Part shown: piece after piece, positions 63,406-64,000 of the stretch | Position numbering within the stretch: position 1 is the stretch's first letter | Layout of the letters: every line of letters starts with the position of its first letter | Made by a program: the position numbers and the translations under genes | The notes under the pieces: model-generated | Database searches by the model: none | What the model saw: the letters and a program-made list of their open reading frames with translations, nothing else | What the model was told of the DNA's origin: nothing | NCBI RefSeq assembly: GCF_008634025.1 | Contig: NZ_PDCM01000001.1 | Span: 3,318,501 to 3,382,500 of the forward strand | From: Streptomyces albofaciens JCM 4342 | Lineage (GTDB): Bacteria > Actinomycetota > Actinomycetes > Streptomycetales > Streptomycetaceae | Length of the DNA stretch: 64,000 bases | Direction of reading: 5' to 3'

Positions 63406-63532
63406 GCGCACTCCGGGGTCGGTGAAAGTCCGAACCGGCGGTAACAGTCCGCGACCCGGCCGCCTCCAGCGGTCGGTTGAGCAGGTGGAATTCCTGCACC
63501 GACGGTTAAAGTCCGGATGGGAGGCAGTGCGC
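63406..63532 (+). promoter_or_regulatory. FMN riboswitch (RFN element)
   Basis: The classic conserved blocks are present in order: GGGGTCGGTGAAAGTCCGAA, CCGGCGGTAACAGTCCGCGA, a variable stem, GGAATTCCTGCACCGACGG and TTAAAGTCCGGATGGGAGGC. The outer stem pairs GCGCACT (63406-63412) with AGTGCGC (63526-63532). It binds FMN and turns off riboflavin genes. It lies about 155 bases before ribD. A GC-rich hairpin near 63549-63566 may belong to the switch mechanism; I see no classical terminator with T-run. Confidence 0.95.
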
Positions 63533-63687
63533 GGCGGGCGAGCAGCGGTACACCGCCGCCGGCGGTCGTCCTCGCGTACACGCGTGGCGGCCCCCTTTCC
63601 GGCCTCGGTGTCCCCGTTGTTCCGTTCCCGTTTTCCTGTCCTGCGTGACAGCCCCGGAGTCCGTGCCTTCACAGGCAGGAGGACCCG

Positions 63688-64000
63688 GTGGCCACCCCAG
63701 CACCCGCGCAGACCGCGGCGATGCGCCGAGCCATCCAGCTTGCCGCCCGCGGTCTCGGGCACACCAGCCCCAATCCCGTCGTCGGCTGTGTCGTCCTGGA
63801 CGCCGCCGGGCACATCGTGGGGGAGGGCTGGCACGAGCGCGCCGGCGGTCCGCACGCCGAGGTCAACGCGCTGCGCGAGGCGGGCGACCGGGCCCGCGGC
63901 GGCACCGCCTTCGTCACCCTGGAACCCTGCAACCACACCGGCCGCACCGGCCCGTGCGCGCAGGCCCTCATCGAGGCGGGCATCGCCCGGGTGCACTACG
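63688..64000 (+). CDS. ribD: Bifunctional riboflavin deaminase/reductase, N-terminal part (window edge)
   Basis: The gene begins with the GTG after GGCAGGAGGA and runs past the end of the window. The first ~100 residues are the deaminase domain: [28 protein letters not shown], then the zinc motif [13 protein letters not shown] with the catalytic Glu and [23 protein letters not shown] with the two zinc Cys. RibD deaminates and reduces the pyrimidine intermediate of riboflavin synthesis. It is the first gene under the FMN riboswitch. Confidence 0.95.
   Translation, partial: MATPAPAQTAAMRRAIQLAARGLGHTSPNPVVGCVVLDAAGHIVGEGWHERAGGPHAEVNALREAGDRARGGTAFVTLEPCNHTGRTGPCAQALIEAGIARVHY

Overview
The window is a stretch of chromosome from a Streptomyces or very close actinomycete. 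The sequence is very GC-rich, many genes start with GTG or TTG, and the genes include bldD with an intact c-di-GMP motif, the Streptomyces integration host factor, an actinobacterial PriA without helicase motifs and a GuaB1-type enzyme. From memory, the backbone order (aro genes, pepQ, efp, nusB, bldD, pyr genes, sIHF, gmk, rpoZ, coaBC, metK, priA, fmt, rsmB, rpe) follows S. coelicolor.

Layout. 1-3.8 kb: overlapping shikimate genes (end of aroE, aroC, aroK, aroB, aroQ). 4-7.7 kb: a P-loop protein, a peptidase-fold protein, efp and nusB. 7.8-8.4 kb: bldD, convergent with nusB. 8.5-18.7 kb: one pyrimidine operon, pyrR-pyrB-pyrC-orf-carA-carB-pyrD-pyrF, behind a recognisable PyrR-binding RNA hairpin and closed by a strong terminator. 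18.8-23.1 kb: sIHF, gmk, rpoZ, coaBC and metK.

23.2-30.2 kb is the accessory part, of visibly lower GC, lying between metK and priA. Six minus-strand genes encode a Crp/Fnr regulator with a cyclic-nucleotide pocket, a class III cyclase-like protein, a large protein with a variant P-loop and helical repeats, an SPFH-like protein, a DUF4407-type membrane protein and a PycTM-type membrane effector (DUF5706). Four of them overlap. The cyclase-like C-terminus and the NTPase-like N-terminus carry the same short Gly/Val/His motif. I read this as a probable cyclic-nucleotide conflict or defence system related to Pycsar but with extra subunits. It is the main discovery candidate.

30.3-63.1 kb: priA, a small DNA-binding protein, fmt, rsmB, rpe, a SorC-type regulator, a lipoprotein ribonuclease with a barstar-like inhibitor, a DUF2809 protein, two CNNM/CBS transporters, a PP2C phosphatase, a GuaB1-type GMP reductase, an amino-acid permease with an Lrp regulator, a YdcF protein, a nitrilase plus flavin amine oxidase pair, a DUF5995 protein, a secreted phospholipase A2, a uracil permease, a dead transposase, a thioesterase, a divergent MFS/ROK pair around a palindrome, and an NmrA-like reductase. 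The end holds an FMN riboswitch and the start of ribD.

A second theme is the number of unrelated minisatellites between genes. At least a dozen arrays, with units of 7, 9, 10, 19, 23/24, 24, 25, 26, 29, 30, 34 and 45 bp, mostly sit just after stop codons. No tRNA, rRNA, CRISPR array or integrase was seen.
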